Shown here piece by piece: positions 23,911 through 33,217 of a stretch of 60,705 nt of DNA. How positions within the stretch are numbered: position 1 is the first letter of the stretch; the number at the start of each line of letters is the position of its first letter. The position numbers were made by a program, and so were the translations under genes. The notes beneath the pieces were generated by a model. That model saw nothing but the letters and a program-made list of their open reading frames with translations. It made no database searches and had not been told where the DNA came from. Source of the DNA: Candidatus Obscuribacterales bacterium (GTDB lineage Bacteria; Cyanobacteriota; Vampirovibrionia; Obscuribacterales; Obscuribacteraceae); assembly GCA_031292355.1 (NCBI GenBank), contig JARLHI010000045.1, forward strand, positions 1 through 60,705, written 5' to 3'.

Positions 23911-25212
23911 TTAGTTTTTGATGTTATCCGCTACTTGTAGTGCTTCTAGCCTGCGAAGAAGGTGTTCGTATCGCTTTATCTTAAGGTCGCGTTTAAGGCG
24001 AAGTTCGTCGATTTTGTCGGGACTGCTTTGTTCAGGATCTCTAGCGGACCAGGCTTTGATAGTTGATCGCGCCGACTCTATCGCAGCCTGGAGGTGTTTA
24101 CGCCTTTGAGCAGGCTCCCTAGTTTCTAGCGAATGAAACTGATGCTCAAGATACGCGTCATCAAAGTTGTCGTCATGTTCAAGGAGGGCAGAATCATCCT
24201 GAATCCCATTGATTGCTCTATATCGAACTTTAAACGCACGAGGGTGACAAACGCCACAAAGTAGCTCGTGTTTGTCCAGGTACTCCAGGACAGAAGCATT
24301 TTCTCCCGCTTTCACAAGCTCACTGGCTAAATCCAACTTTGGGCCAAAGGAACACATTGTTGCTGAGGCTATGTCAACTATAGACATCGCCAGGTGGTGC
24401 TTTGCCTTTTCCACATCTCCAGTTATCAGCGCCAACCTTCCAAGAGTGGTGTGTGCGTTATTCACAGCTTCACCATAAAATCGACTTTTGCGGTACTTTT
24501 TTGATAGCCCTAATACCTTGTCTGACGATTCGCGGGCACGATCAAGTTGGCCGGCCTCAAAAGCGATTGCTGGTACAGAGGATAAGTCGGAGAAAAGCGC
24601 TTCAGAATCCCTACCGGTACAAAGAGTCGCGTAATGAGCCAAAGCTTGTTCCTCGTGCCCGTCCCAAAGTGAATACAAAAGTGCCAGCTGTTCCCGCACA
24701 GACCGATCGTAGGAGTTGAGTTCTAGTGCTGCAAGCAGGAAACGTTCGGCAACTTCTTTTTCATCCAAAAAGAAAAAGTGAGCCGCATTAACCAATACAG
24801 CGGAGTTTCCATTTTTTTTCTCGACCTGGTTTAACCACAGAGACTTGAACTTGGAATATTCAGTCTCGTTGATAAGCTTATAGACACTAGTGTGTGGTTC
24901 GCCGGCAATAACGTGCTCAGGGCGATTTACGATTATCCACTCAATATGCTTGAGCCTTAATTGTTTGGCCGGCCCGCCATGATACTGCTCGCTGATGTAT
25001 TTCCCTAATAGTTTTATTCGTGAATCCAGATCGGTGGGAACAGCCGCGACTCTGTCTTCTAAGTCAGCAGTTTCTGCGTCGCTCATTGAGGAGCCGTACG
25101 AAGTGAGTTTGTTGCATTTGCGTTCCTGGATTGCCGGGACGTAACCAGCCAAGAAATCCACCACTTCGGATTTCGCTCTATTTCCTAGAATATTGAAAAA
25201 AGCTTTGATCAT
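23911..25212 (-). CDS. TPR-like helical-repeat protein
   Basis: 433 residues. The middle and end consist of paired helices with TPR-like spacing (AERFLLAALELNSYDRSVRE, ALAHYATLCTGRDSEALFSD, NNAHTTLGRLALITGDVEKA, KHHLAMSIVDIAS). It has no signal peptide. The first 40 residues (FFNILGNRAKSEVVDFLAGY) could be a separate helix, and an inner ATG at 25086 (MSDAETADLEDRVAAVPTD) is also a fair start. Two Cys and one His sit in ELLCGVCHPRAFK. It is probably a protein-protein interaction protein in the cytoplasm. It stands alone on this strand. Confidence 0.7.
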   Translation of the reverse strand: MIKAFFNILGNRAKSEVVDFLAGYVPAIQERKCNKLTSYGSSMSDAETADLEDRVAAVPTDLDSRIKLLGKYISEQYHGGPAKQLRLKHIEWIIVNRPEHVIAGEPHTSVYKLINETEYSKFKSLWLNQVEKKNGNSAVLVNAAHFFFLDEKEVAERFLLAALELNSYDRSVREQLALLYSLWDGHEEQALAHYATLCTGRDSEALFSDLSSVPAIAFEAGQLDRARESSDKVLGLSKKYRKSRFYGEAVNNAHTTLGRLALITGDVEKAKHHLAMSIVDIASATMCSFGPKLDLASELVKAGENASVLEYLDKHELLCGVCHPRAFKVRYRAINGIQDDSALLEHDDNFDDAYLEHQFHSLETREPAQRRKHLQAAIESARSTIKAWSARDPEQSSPDKIDELRLKRDLKIKRYEHLLRRLEALQVADNIKN

Positions 25213-25373
25213 TATTCAGACCACAAGTCATCTACAACCATGATACACCGTCAGAATGTTGCGGCTCTTAGCCGTAATTCAGGAGGCGTGTTTTTTTCAT
25301 CGTGATGAATCAGCCGGTGAGCACCATATTCAATACTGCCAACTCACAACATAGCCTGGTTTTTATTGTGATA

Positions 25374-26930
25374 TCACTGCGCGAAAAGTAAAGAGGCAAT
25401 AAACATTATGGAGAGGCTGAGTCCGTGAGCAAACATAGTTGGCAGAGTGCTCCTTGTTCGCTCCACCACATAAGCGAAAACTACTCCAGTTGAGAATAGA
25501 CTGATGAATCCGCCTAGGTCAAAGTGAAGTGCAGCAAAGAACAGTGCTGAGATAATTATGCTTCGAAAAGCGCTCATTCTCTGGCGGAGTGCGGTGTAAA
25601 GAAAACCACGCACAAAACCTTCTTCAATGAAGGGCACCAAAACAAGAAACTGCCCGAAGAGATTGATGATAGCTCCAATGTCACCGGATCGCGCAATTTG
25701 ACTCTCGACAGTTGTTATTGGGTTTGATGAACCACTCAGCCCGACGAGCATGGACAAACCATTGGATAAGCCTGTGAGCGTCATGGTGGCACAAAAGGTC
25801 AATACACCAATAACTAGCATCTGGACCGGTCCGATGTCACCGACACGTAAGCGAAGACTGATTCCATCCAGAAATCGCACATGATTCGGGCGCATCATGA
25901 AAATGTAAGCATAAAAAAGAGCGATACCATTGACCAGCGCATAAATCAATCCAAGGGCAATGGAGGTCTTCAATGCATTCTCTGGATCTATCTGTGGGTT
26001 GTAAAACCAGCTAAATCCAAATATTTGCCGCAAAGTCAGTTTCGTTCCTACGAATGCCACAACTGTTCCGTACACTGCTTTCGCGTCGAAGCGCACACCG
26101 TCGACGAAGAAAGTTGATTGTGCAGGTTCGGCAAGACTTCTTTTGCGCCACCTACGTATCAACTCCACCAAGACGATGACCGCCCCCGCTAGTACAGAGA
26201 GGACAGAAAGCAGTCCCAGCACGATAATTCCTTTAACCAAGAAATCATTGCGAACCATTTGATGCGTCTTTAGGGAAGCAAGTTGATCGGTCTGATGAGT
26301 GTTGCGATACAGCGAGTCCAGCGCAAAGCTACGAAACCATGATTCTGGCAGCCGCTTTCTGATATCGGTGCTTATTGTGTCTGCTATGTCTTTCTCCGAT
26401 CGAGAGCTTGGGCTGATCATGGCGGTTGAATGCGTACTTTTAGCTGACGATAAAAATGCTAGCCTGAGATCTCTTGCCAGTGCAATTCCATTTTCGCCGT
26501 CTGATTTTTCCAAAGTCTCAAGCGCGTTGCTTAAATCTTCATGGAGGGCGTCTAGAACTATGACCCGATACGCGGCCAACGTAGAATTCTCAAAGTTTGC
26601 GCGGTCAAGAATCTCTCGCATCTGGTTCAAATAATATGCGGTCTTCGTGTCGATTTTTTTAGTTGACGAAGGACTGGGTTCTCCTCGCAAATTGCTTACC
26701 CCGACTGCACTGAGACGGAGTGATACCTCTGCTTGTTCTAAATCGTTCAAGATCTGAACTTGTGACAACTTGAGAGTATCGGCGAAGATAGACGACGCTT
26801 CGCAGATCACATACACAGTTAAAGACGCGAGAATCGTTGTCAAAATCCGTGGTCGATGTGACGACAAAACGAGCCACGCCAGGCATAGAATTCCAGTCAG
26901 GACGAGACAACCATTACCAATTGGGTTCAA
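25374..26930 (-). CDS. CPBP (CAAX-like) intramembrane metalloprotease
   Basis: 518 residues from a TTG start. N-terminal membrane helix, then a roughly 180-residue soluble domain (Ser/Lys rich, probably outside), then seven to eight helices. The catalytic motifs of the CPBP/Abi family are all present near the C-terminus: VPFIEEGFVRGFLY (EExxxR), SALFFAALHFDLGG (FxxxH) and PTMFAHGLSLSIMF (H). Family members include protein-processing enzymes and bacteriocin self-immunity factors. The long extracytoplasmic N-terminal domain is not usual and may be a sensor. Neighbour genes give no hint of the substrate. Confidence 0.85.
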   Translation of the reverse strand: MNPIGNGCLVLTGILCLAWLVLSSHRPRILTTILASLTVYVICEASSIFADTLKLSQVQILNDLEQAEVSLRLSAVGVSNLRGEPSPSSTKKIDTKTAYYLNQMREILDRANFENSTLAAYRVIVLDALHEDLSNALETLEKSDGENGIALARDLRLAFLSSAKSTHSTAMISPSSRSEKDIADTISTDIRKRLPESWFRSFALDSLYRNTHQTDQLASLKTHQMVRNDFLVKGIIVLGLLSVLSVLAGAVIVLVELIRRWRKRSLAEPAQSTFFVDGVRFDAKAVYGTVVAFVGTKLTLRQIFGFSWFYNPQIDPENALKTSIALGLIYALVNGIALFYAYIFMMRPNHVRFLDGISLRLRVGDIGPVQMLVIGVLTFCATMTLTGLSNGLSMLVGLSGSSNPITTVESQIARSGDIGAIINLFGQFLVLVPFIEEGFVRGFLYTALRQRMSAFRSIIISALFFAALHFDLGGFISLFSTGVVFAYVVERTRSTLPTMFAHGLSLSIMFIASLLFAQ

Positions 26931-27365
26931 GGGCGCTTCCTTTATCTCAGATCCCGCAGAAGGCGATGTCTTTTTATTCTATACGCTTTTGGACTGCATC
27001 CGAGTTAAGGTAGTCGGGGCTGAGACGCTGAAAAGTCATCATCGCAAAGTCTGTCTTTGGACGCAAATGAGGATGCCCAGCAAAGTCCATCATGAAATTC
27101 CCCAGTGTCGTTACTATCAACCTTAAACAGCGCTTTTTTCAGGGTTTTAGTACCAGAAGTGGTATTGAAGCAGTTTCCAGCCCTTGCATTAAGCACGACG
27201 ATCGCCGTTTTTTCTATTCCAAACGACAATCTGTTTTGCGACAGTATTGACCCAGACATCTAGAAAGCAGTTATGCCAAGCTTGTCGTAATATTCTGAGT
27301 GACAAAGATTTCACTCTTCTGCAGTAAAGTTTGACTAGTTTTCTGTGCGACGCGAGCAAACCCAG
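26931..27365. other. Intergenic stretch without recognisable gene
   Basis: About 435 bp. Short frames on both strands lack protein-like composition and binding sites. It lies upstream of the CPBP gene, so its promoter is expected here. Confidence 0.4.
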
Positions 27366-28547
27366 TCAACGAATTTTTACTGCGGCAGCTGCGACGCCCT
27401 CGGAAAAGGATTGTCCCCACTGGAAATTCGGTGGAATGACAAAATCTCCTTTTTTGTTGATGTATCCGGTTTTGGTTCCATTTTGATCCCATGTTGTGGG
27501 CGCAGCCACTGTCACACAGGCTAAGCCGTCCGAGAAGCTTTCTGCTGATAGAAATTTTGGCTTCACAACCCAGTGTCCTTTATGATCGATGAATCCCCAA
27601 AATTTAGGTGGGTTTAGGTCGTCTAGACTTTTATCTTTTTCCGGAGTCGCTTTGACGGCGGCAAGACCTTCTTTGAACGAACGCACATCGTCGAAGGACG
27701 CTGGTATCACCAGATTGTATTTGCGATTCACGAAACCCCATAGTAAATTTTCGTTGTGTTGGGCGGCGGCAAGATCTTCTGAGAAAGGCAGAAATTTTAG
27801 ACCCTTTATGTCGATGAAATATCTTCCTGTGCTGTTACTTCCTGCGTCTTCGTAAATTTCAGGGATATCATCCATTTTGAGTTTGGGTATCGGGGCTGCG
27901 TATCGCGAAACCTCGACTGGAGGAATGATCGTTGCACCGCTATGATTGATATAGATTGGTTCTTTAAGCTGACCGTCCAAACCTTTCGGCAAGGTGACCT
28001 TTGCGTAGCCCTGACGAAAATTTTCTGCATGTTCATATTTTGCTGGAATGACAAATTTGCCAGTTTTATCGATATAGCCAAATTTGTCAGTTGGCTTTCT
28101 CAGTTCTGCGGTATAAAAAATAGCTCCACCTATTGCTACTTGCACGAAGGTAAGTACTAGAGCACCAAGTGGGAGGCTGAAGCCACCGCTGAAATTAATA
28201 GACTTGCGCGAAAGCAGTGTGTCTGCAAAGAGGTAGAGAAATGCGAAGCCGCTCGAAATGGTCAGCAGAAGCGCAAGCGCCGCTCCAAACCAGAGTGGGT
28301 AGCTGGCAGCGCCACCTCCTAAACCGATCCAAATGCCCATGTACAGCGCTGGATACCCGATGCAAAAGAGAAATAATGTAGTGCTTACGGTTTGTGCGAC
28401 GGCTGTCAGAAATGCTAGAGCTATGTTCCCCAGTGTTTTCGGAAAAGTTATCCCTGGCAAAGTTGGTAACACAAAAAGAAAGGTCAGGAAAACTGACACC
28501 AAAGACGCTACTATAACAAATGGCAATGCCGCAAATTCTGTTTCCAT
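27366..28547 (-). CDS. Membrane protein with WG beta-repeats
   Basis: 393 residues. Four membrane segments occupy about 1-150 (FVIVASLVSVFLTFLFVLP and following). A C-terminal array of WG repeats follows: FGYIDKTGKFVIPAKYEHAE, WGFVNRKYNLVIPASFDDVR, WGFIDHKGHWVVKPKFLSAE and TGYINKKGDFVIPPNFQWGQ, each ending with a SFxEGxAxV strand. WG repeats form a beta-solenoid or propeller-like surface; their partners are mostly unknown. The methyltransferase gene upstream ends only 5 bp before this start, so both are one transcription unit. Confidence 0.88.
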   Translation of the reverse strand: METEFAALPFVIVASLVSVFLTFLFVLPTLPGITFPKTLGNIALAFLTAVAQTVSTTLFLFCIGYPALYMGIWIGLGGGAASYPLWFGAALALLLTISSGFAFLYLFADTLLSRKSINFSGGFSLPLGALVLTFVQVAIGGAIFYTAELRKPTDKFGYIDKTGKFVIPAKYEHAENFRQGYAKVTLPKGLDGQLKEPIYINHSGATIIPPVEVSRYAAPIPKLKMDDIPEIYEDAGSNSTGRYFIDIKGLKFLPFSEDLAAAQHNENLLWGFVNRKYNLVIPASFDDVRSFKEGLAAVKATPEKDKSLDDLNPPKFWGFIDHKGHWVVKPKFLSAESFSDGLACVTVAAPTTWDQNGTKTGYINKKGDFVIPPNFQWGQSFSEGVAAAAVKIR

Positions 28548-28552
28548 TATTT

Positions 28553-29173
28553 TTAGTTTCTCGATTGACTGCGTTTCTGAAAAAGAGCAGCCCAGGCTAA
28601 TGGCGTAACTTCTTTGCCTGCAATTTTTACGCCATTGAAAATTGTTCTTTTTAATTCCACTAGATCAAAACTTTTGAATTCGATCTCGGCGACGATTTCG
28701 TCGGCACGGACAACGGGTGGACCTTGATCGGGTGCACTAAGAGTGTTTGCGTTTCCGGTTAGCACATAGTAAAAACCGAGTGGTGCAACCATGGTTGCAA
28801 GCATTGCCTGGAAGCCGGCGAGATTTACTTTGCGGACGATATGATATGTTCCGCGGTCAAATATGAACGGGAATGCTTCCCCTAAATCTGGCAAATTGGT
28901 TACGTCTGCTTCAACGAAATTTATTTTGACTTTGGCTTTTATCGCTTTTTCGCGAGCATGTTTCAGTGCCTCGCTTGAGAGATCGACTGCTGTGACATCG
29001 AAGCCCTGCTGAGCAAGGAAAATAGCGTTCGTTCCAGTTCCACATCCAAGCTCGAGTGCACGAGTAGGCTTAACTTTGCCTTCTGCTAGTAGCGTCTTTA
29101 AAGCTTGTGAAGGTACGCCGCTGTCCCACGGAGTGTCCGATTGAATGTAACGCTCGTCCCAGTTAACTTGCAT
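28553..29173 (-). CDS. SAM-dependent methyltransferase, TPMT/class I type
   Basis: 206 residues. NWDERYIQSDTPWDSGVPSQ is a hallmark start of thiopurine-methyltransferase-like proteins. It is followed by the SAM-binding motif ALELGCGTGTNAIFLAQQGF, the second strand VTAVDLSSEAL, the acidic VEADVTNLPDLGEAFPFIFD and the catalytic-loop region RGTYHIV. The C-terminus has FDLVELKRTIFNG. It would methylate a small S- or O-nucleophile. It forms an operon with the WG-repeat protein downstream. Confidence 0.87.
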   Translation of the reverse strand: MQVNWDERYIQSDTPWDSGVPSQALKTLLAEGKVKPTRALELGCGTGTNAIFLAQQGFDVTAVDLSSEALKHAREKAIKAKVKINFVEADVTNLPDLGEAFPFIFDRGTYHIVRKVNLAGFQAMLATMVAPLGFYYVLTGNANTLSAPDQGPPVVRADEIVAEIEFKSFDLVELKRTIFNGVKIAGKEVTPLAWAALFQKRSQSRN

Positions 29174-29745
29174 TGCGGGCTCTCCCTTTTATAGCAGTGC
29201 TTCTGTCCGAGAAATCATAGCGCAGGTCCTAAATAAATGCATGCGTGCTCGTTGGTTAGTTAATTCCATGGCGTGGATTTGTCTTCATTTTCGTCAGGCG
29301 AATTTACCGATTGCTTCGAGAGAAGTTCACGTTTGCGTCTGGTTTTTATGGCTTCTTCTGTAGTAAATTGATGTGCCGTGCCCTTTATACCCCGAGCATT
29401 CCTTCGTTTGCGATATTCGGCTTAAGTACACTTTCCATTGTATGAACTATTCTAACCTGATGATGAGCTCCTGCTGGTACTGCTGATGAATGAGGGTGGT
29501 TTGAATCGGCCAATAGATTTCGAAGTCACCACGAATGGTGCTTTTGCAGCTCGCTAATTTTGCACCATGTCTTAGGCCTCGAAGTGGTGCCCTGCTCTGG
29601 AGTTGTGTTGCATGCCGAGCATGGCCTTTCGGTTGGATGACGATTCATTTTGTATGGAGATTCATAAAGGTCGCACTCAGCCGCAGGCAATAGGGAGAGG
29701 CCGCAATGGTATAAATTCCTAAGACGGGCTTCAGAGGTATTAATT
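29174..29745. other. Mostly non-coding stretch with one short open frame
   Basis: About 570 bp between divergent genes. Apart from the short minus-strand frame listed separately, no gene, RNA or repeat was recognised. Promoters for both flanking genes are expected here. Confidence 0.4.
29260..29421 (-). pseudogene. Short basic protein frame without start codon
   Basis: Minus-strand frame of 53 codons bounded by a stop: AEYRKRRNARGIKGTAHQFT then TEEAIKTRRKRELLSKQ and SPDENEDKSTPWN. The composition and the KGTAHQFTTEEA block look like a real small basic protein and loosely recall KGG-type stress proteins. No ATG, GTG or TTG start exists in frame, so it is either a 5'-degraded remnant or an unusual small gene. 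Confidence 0.3.
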
Positions 29746-30291
29746 TTGACATCAGCATTATTAGAAACACCAGTTAAGCGCAACGACGGAAGCGAAGACA
29801 CGCTCAAGTCGTACGCTGGAAAGGTACTACTTGTCGTCAATGTGGCATCCAAGTGTGGTCTGACACCTCAATACAATGGACTGGAAGCGTTATATCAGGC
29901 AAAGAAAGACCAGGGATTGGAAATTCTCGGATTCCCAGCCAATGATTTCAATGGTCAAGAACCTGGCAGCGATGAAGATATCAAAACTTTCTGTTCAACC
30001 ACTTTTGATGTGCATTTTCCTTTATTTGCAAAAATCTCGGTGCTCAAAGACAGCCATCCGCTTTATGAGCAATTAAAGAAAGCAAAACCAGAAGCGATTG
30101 GCGAAGGACCGATGAGAGAGAAACTGAAAGGTTTTGGTATTGCGCCAAATGAGGCTCCAGAAATTTTGTGGAACTTTGAGAAATTCTTGATTGGTCGAAA
30201 TGGCGATGTAGTCGCTCGCTTTGCACCAGATGTGGCGGCTGACGATCCTCGTTTAGTCGAAGCGGTCGAAGCTGAATTGAACAAGGAATAG
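29746..30291 (+). CDS. Glutathione peroxidase-family thiol peroxidase
   Basis: 181 residues, TTG start with AGAGGT about 9 bases upstream. Motifs: NVASKCGLTPQYNGLEALY with the peroxidatic Cys37 (Cys, not Sec), FPANDFNGQEPGSDEDIKTF with the Gln of the catalytic set and a resolving Cys, and the Trp/Asn pair in EILWNFEKFLIGRNG. It reduces hydrogen peroxide or lipid peroxides, most likely with thioredoxin as donor, as for most bacterial Cys forms. It is convergent with a thioesterase gene across a strong shared hairpin. Confidence 0.94.
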   Translation: MTSALLETPVKRNDGSEDTLKSYAGKVLLVVNVASKCGLTPQYNGLEALYQAKKDQGLEILGFPANDFNGQEPGSDEDIKTFCSTTFDVHFPLFAKISVLKDSHPLYEQLKKAKPEAIGEGPMREKLKGFGIAPNEAPEILWNFEKFLIGRNGDVVARFAPDVAADDPRLVEAVEAELNKE

Positions 30292-30315
30292 ATCTGAAAT
30301 AGGACGATCTAATGT

Positions 30316-30355
30316 GAGAGTGCGCATCTAGAAATCATCGATGCGCGCTCTTTTA
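30316..30355. terminator. Bidirectional rho-independent terminator
   Basis: GAGAGTGCGCAT pairs with ATGCGCGCTCTT around a 13-base loop and is followed by TTTT on the plus strand; an A-rich flank gives T's on the other strand. It lies between the convergent peroxidase and thioesterase genes. Confidence 0.85.
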
Positions 30356-30820
30356 CTTTAATGGTCGATTGGGCTTATCCATAACTAGAAGAGTCGATGT
30401 CGCGGTTGCGAAGACTGTGCCATCTTCTCCAATAAGTTTTGCTTCAGCAAAGGCTGCTCGGCGACCAAACGAAATTACTTTGCCTTCGGCACGTACTCGC
30501 CCAGTGTCTCGCGTCATTGCGCGCAGATATGAAATTTTAAGTTCAAGAGTTGTATAAAGCTGGGAGGCAGACAGTTTCGTATGTACGGCACAACCGCATG
30601 CAGAATCTAGCAATGTCGCCGCATAACCACCATGAATTGCATTAATCGGATTGTAGGCATGGTCACCAGGAATACCAGAGAATACCGCAATGCCATCGCC
30701 CAATTCGACTAAATCGAAATCGAGCGAAACGGCGATGCCAGGTCGTTTACCTGTTTTAACGAGACTTTGTAATTGTTCCAATCCCGTCATCTCGGGCTTT
30801 GCATCATTAATGTCTGCCAA
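30353..30820 (-). CDS. PaaI-type hotdog thioesterase
   Basis: 155 residues. The HGG-containing active-site segment NAIHGGYAATLLDSACGCAV is present, followed by the hotdog strands TTLELKISYLRAMTRDTGRV, RAEGKVISFGRRAAFAEAKL and DGTVFATATSTLLV. Such enzymes hydrolyse aryl- or acyl-CoA thioesters in the cytoplasm. The length fits the family. It is a single gene and its promoter should lie in the AT-rich stretch after 30820. Confidence 0.9.
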   Translation of the reverse strand: MADINDAKPEMTGLEQLQSLVKTGKRPGIAVSLDFDLVELGDGIAVFSGIPGDHAYNPINAIHGGYAATLLDSACGCAVHTKLSASQLYTTLELKISYLRAMTRDTGRVRAEGKVISFGRRAAFAEAKLIGEDGTVFATATSTLLVMDKPNRPLK

Positions 30821-30988
30821 AATATAAAACTCCTGACTGTGCGGGGCCGCAATTCACACTCTATCATTTCAAATTCTCAGCCCTCATCATCGGTGGCATA
30901 TAGACTAAGTAACATGCTGTTGACGCTCGAAGATTGATCAGATATAGTCAATTTAGTTTTGCAACTGCGCGTAAAAAGGAGGGGACAA

Positions 30989-31063
30989 ATGGAAAATGTA
31001 GCTGTCGATAGACGCCATGCCGGTCTTTGTCGCCTTGCTGTTTTGGCTGTTTGCGGAATTTAA
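30989..31063 (+). CDS. 24-codon small ORF with strong ribosome binding site
   Basis: AAGGAGGGG (30976-30984) lies 4 bases before ATG 30989. The frame gives MENVAVDRRHAGLCRLAVLA followed by VCGI and TAA. The binding site is the best in the neighbourhood, which suggests real translation. It could be a small hydrophobic protein or a leader peptide, but rsgA starts about 150 bp further on. In 30821-31215 nothing else was recognised. Confidence 0.45.
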   Translation: MENVAVDRRHAGLCRLAVLAVCGI

Positions 31064-31215
31064 TTTTTCGATTTTAGTTTCAAGCAAACGTTCGCCGGAC
31101 AATCACTGATTTTCGGCGTCTGCTTAAACAAGAACTGCTGACAAATACTCAACTATTTAATGCCTTTTGCAGCGACTCGATCGCGCGTGGCATAGATTAT
31201 AAGGACATATCAAAA

Positions 31216-32229
31216 GTGATTTCACAATTCTACGTGGCGCTCGTAGAGCCGCCATCTATATGCGCGCGCGTCATCGCTCAAAATCGTGACGCATACACGG
31301 TTCAAACGGAGGAAAAAGAATTCTTTGCTGAGTTATCGGGTGCATTTCGCTTTCATGCTTTTGACCCACAAGACTTGCCTGCAGTAGGCGATTATGTGCG
31401 GTTACGCCGAGACCCTGATGATATAGCAGTCATCGAAGAGCTTTTGCCGCGCATGAATTTATTTGCGCGCAGAGAAGTTTATGGTGGACACTTGCTGCAG
31501 CCGATTGCTGCCAATCTGAGTACTTTGTTCATCACTATTGCCGTCAATCGAGACTTCAATGTGCGTCGAATCGAACGCTATCTCGTAGCTGCCACTGCAT
31601 TTGGTGTTCCGGCGGCGGTCATTTTGACAAAAATTGATCTAGTCGATGATGTCTCACCATTTATCCATGAAGTAAAAGAAGTTGCTGAGGGACTGCCGGT
31701 GCTCGCAGTTTCATCAGCCGAGCATGCAGGACTTGAGGCGCTAGCTCCGTTTCGTGGTCCAGATTGCACTATTGCTTTCGTTGGCTCGAGTGGCGTTGGT
31801 AAATCTACGCTCATCAATGCTTTGCTGGGGAGCAGTGTGCTGACCGTCAACGAAATTCGCGCAGGTGATGACCGTGGGCGCCACACGACGACCAGTCGGA
31901 TGTTGCTTTATTTGAATGATGGCACCGCTATTATCGACACTCCTGGAATGCGCGAATTTGCTCTTGCTGATGCAAGTACAGGCATCAATCTGGCGTTTGC
32001 GGATGTGGCGACGATAGCTGACGCTTGTCGCTTTCGTGACTGTCGTCATCGCGATGAGCCAGGATGTGCTGTGACTGAAGCGCTTGATGAAGAGCGCCTC
32101 CAAAGCTTTCGCAAGTTAGAGCGCGAAGCAGCGTTCGAAGCGCGAAAGACAGATCCAAGAAAAGCAGCAGAGGAACGAAAGAAGTGGAAAACAATTCATA
32201 GAGCTAATCGTCAGAGAGAGCGCTTCTGA
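31216..32229 (+). CDS. rsgA: Ribosome small-subunit biogenesis GTPase RsgA
   Basis: 337 residues, GTG start with AAGGA about 12 bases upstream. Order of parts: N-terminal OB domain (about 1-85), then the circularly permuted GTPase with G4 (VILTKIDLVDD) before G1 (VGSSGVGKSTLINALLG), G2 (TTTSRM) and G3 (DTPGMREFAL). A C-terminal zinc domain CRFRDCRHRDEPGCAV follows. RsgA checks the maturing 30S subunit and leaves on GTP hydrolysis. The C-terminus is rich in Lys/Arg. The 3' end overlaps the convergent methyltransferase pseudogene by 26 bp. Confidence 0.96.
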   Translation: MISQFYVALVEPPSICARVIAQNRDAYTVQTEEKEFFAELSGAFRFHAFDPQDLPAVGDYVRLRRDPDDIAVIEELLPRMNLFARREVYGGHLLQPIAANLSTLFITIAVNRDFNVRRIERYLVAATAFGVPAAVILTKIDLVDDVSPFIHEVKEVAEGLPVLAVSSAEHAGLEALAPFRGPDCTIAFVGSSGVGKSTLINALLGSSVLTVNEIRAGDDRGRHTTTSRMLLYLNDGTAIIDTPGMREFALADASTGINLAFADVATIADACRFRDCRHRDEPGCAVTEALDEERLQSFRKLEREAAFEARKTDPRKAAEERKKWKTIHRANRQRERF

Positions 32230-32976
32230 ATTTATCAATCTGCGGTCCACTCGAATTGAATATCAGGTTCTTTCTCTTCGTTGTCAGCGCCATCTGCAAG
32301 AAATCATCGTGTTCGGCTTCATCTTTGAGTTTTTCAATTTGATGCAGCCATGGGTTGTAATACTTATCCCACCAGCAATGTTCAGGCAATGTGAAGTGGT
32401 CCAGGCATGCGTAGCCGAGTTGTTCGGCGGCCTTCAAATTCTCAGTCACCGAACGCATACTCGCATAGTTTTTATGCCAGAATGCCGCCGGTTCAGAAGA
32501 AGGGTTCGATGTAAGCCAACTCAGTTCTGAGCATGCCACCAGTCTTGAGCATGCCACCAGTCTTGTATCACTTAGTGATGGACGCCACGAAGTCAGTGCC
32601 GCGTCAAACCCGACGCAATAAATTGCGCCTTCGGATCAGATGAGGTCGACAGTGCCCGCTTTATCATGAAGTGAAACCATATCAGCGCATCGTGTTTCGA
32701 TGAGATGGGCTATTCCTAGTTGTGCGGCGTTATTGCGCAACTCAACGAGGAAGTTTTCTTGCAACTCAATTGCGACAATTTCTGCTGCAAAATATTTGCC
32801 AGCACCAGTGAGGCGCGACCTGCTCCACATCCGAGATCATAAATTCGCGCAGGCGACGGAATCTGAGGCAAGCGCCTTAATGCGTTTGCTGTGTTTTCGT
32901 CACTGCCAGGTCCTTGTCGAGGCAAGCCGGAATGTAGGCGCATACGCGCTACGTGTCGTTTGGAATTGTTGTCCAT
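32204..32976 (-). pseudogene. Methyltransferase pseudogene (frameshift, in-frame TGA, 18-bp duplication)
   Basis: Reads on the minus strand from ATG 32976: MDNNSKRHVARMRLHSGLPR, then ARIYDLGCGAGRASLVLA (SAM motif). A one-base frameshift near 32800 moves the reading to IVAIELQENFLVELRNNAAQ, then HDKAGTVDLI and TGA where a Trp is expected, then SEGAIYCVGFDAALTSWRP. The end holds FWHKNYASMRSVTENLKAAE and WWDKYYNPW. An 18-bp tandem duplication gives RLVACSRLVACS. The parts in order make one class I methyltransferase that has been disabled at least twice. Confidence 0.8.
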
Positions 32977-33217
32977 TGCTGATTACCTATTATGTTGGGT
33001 GCAAAAAATTCCCGACCGGAAAGATCGGAATTAAGGCGCCCTGCAGCAATCAGATAATCAACTGAAAACAGTGATTAGCGGAGAACCGCAGGCGCTGACG
33101 CTATGTATGTGGCAATCATGCAAGTATCTCCATCCTAACTCTCAGCCATATTAAGCTGACACTTATTGCTTTGCAACTGCTGTGCGTATATTGTAAACAA
33201 CCAATTTTTGCCGCCAT

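Noticed and set aside
32626..32632. TGA read as Trp (genetic code change)
   Set aside because: Other genes here end cleanly at TGA, and the same gene has a separate frameshift, so a pseudogene explains it better.
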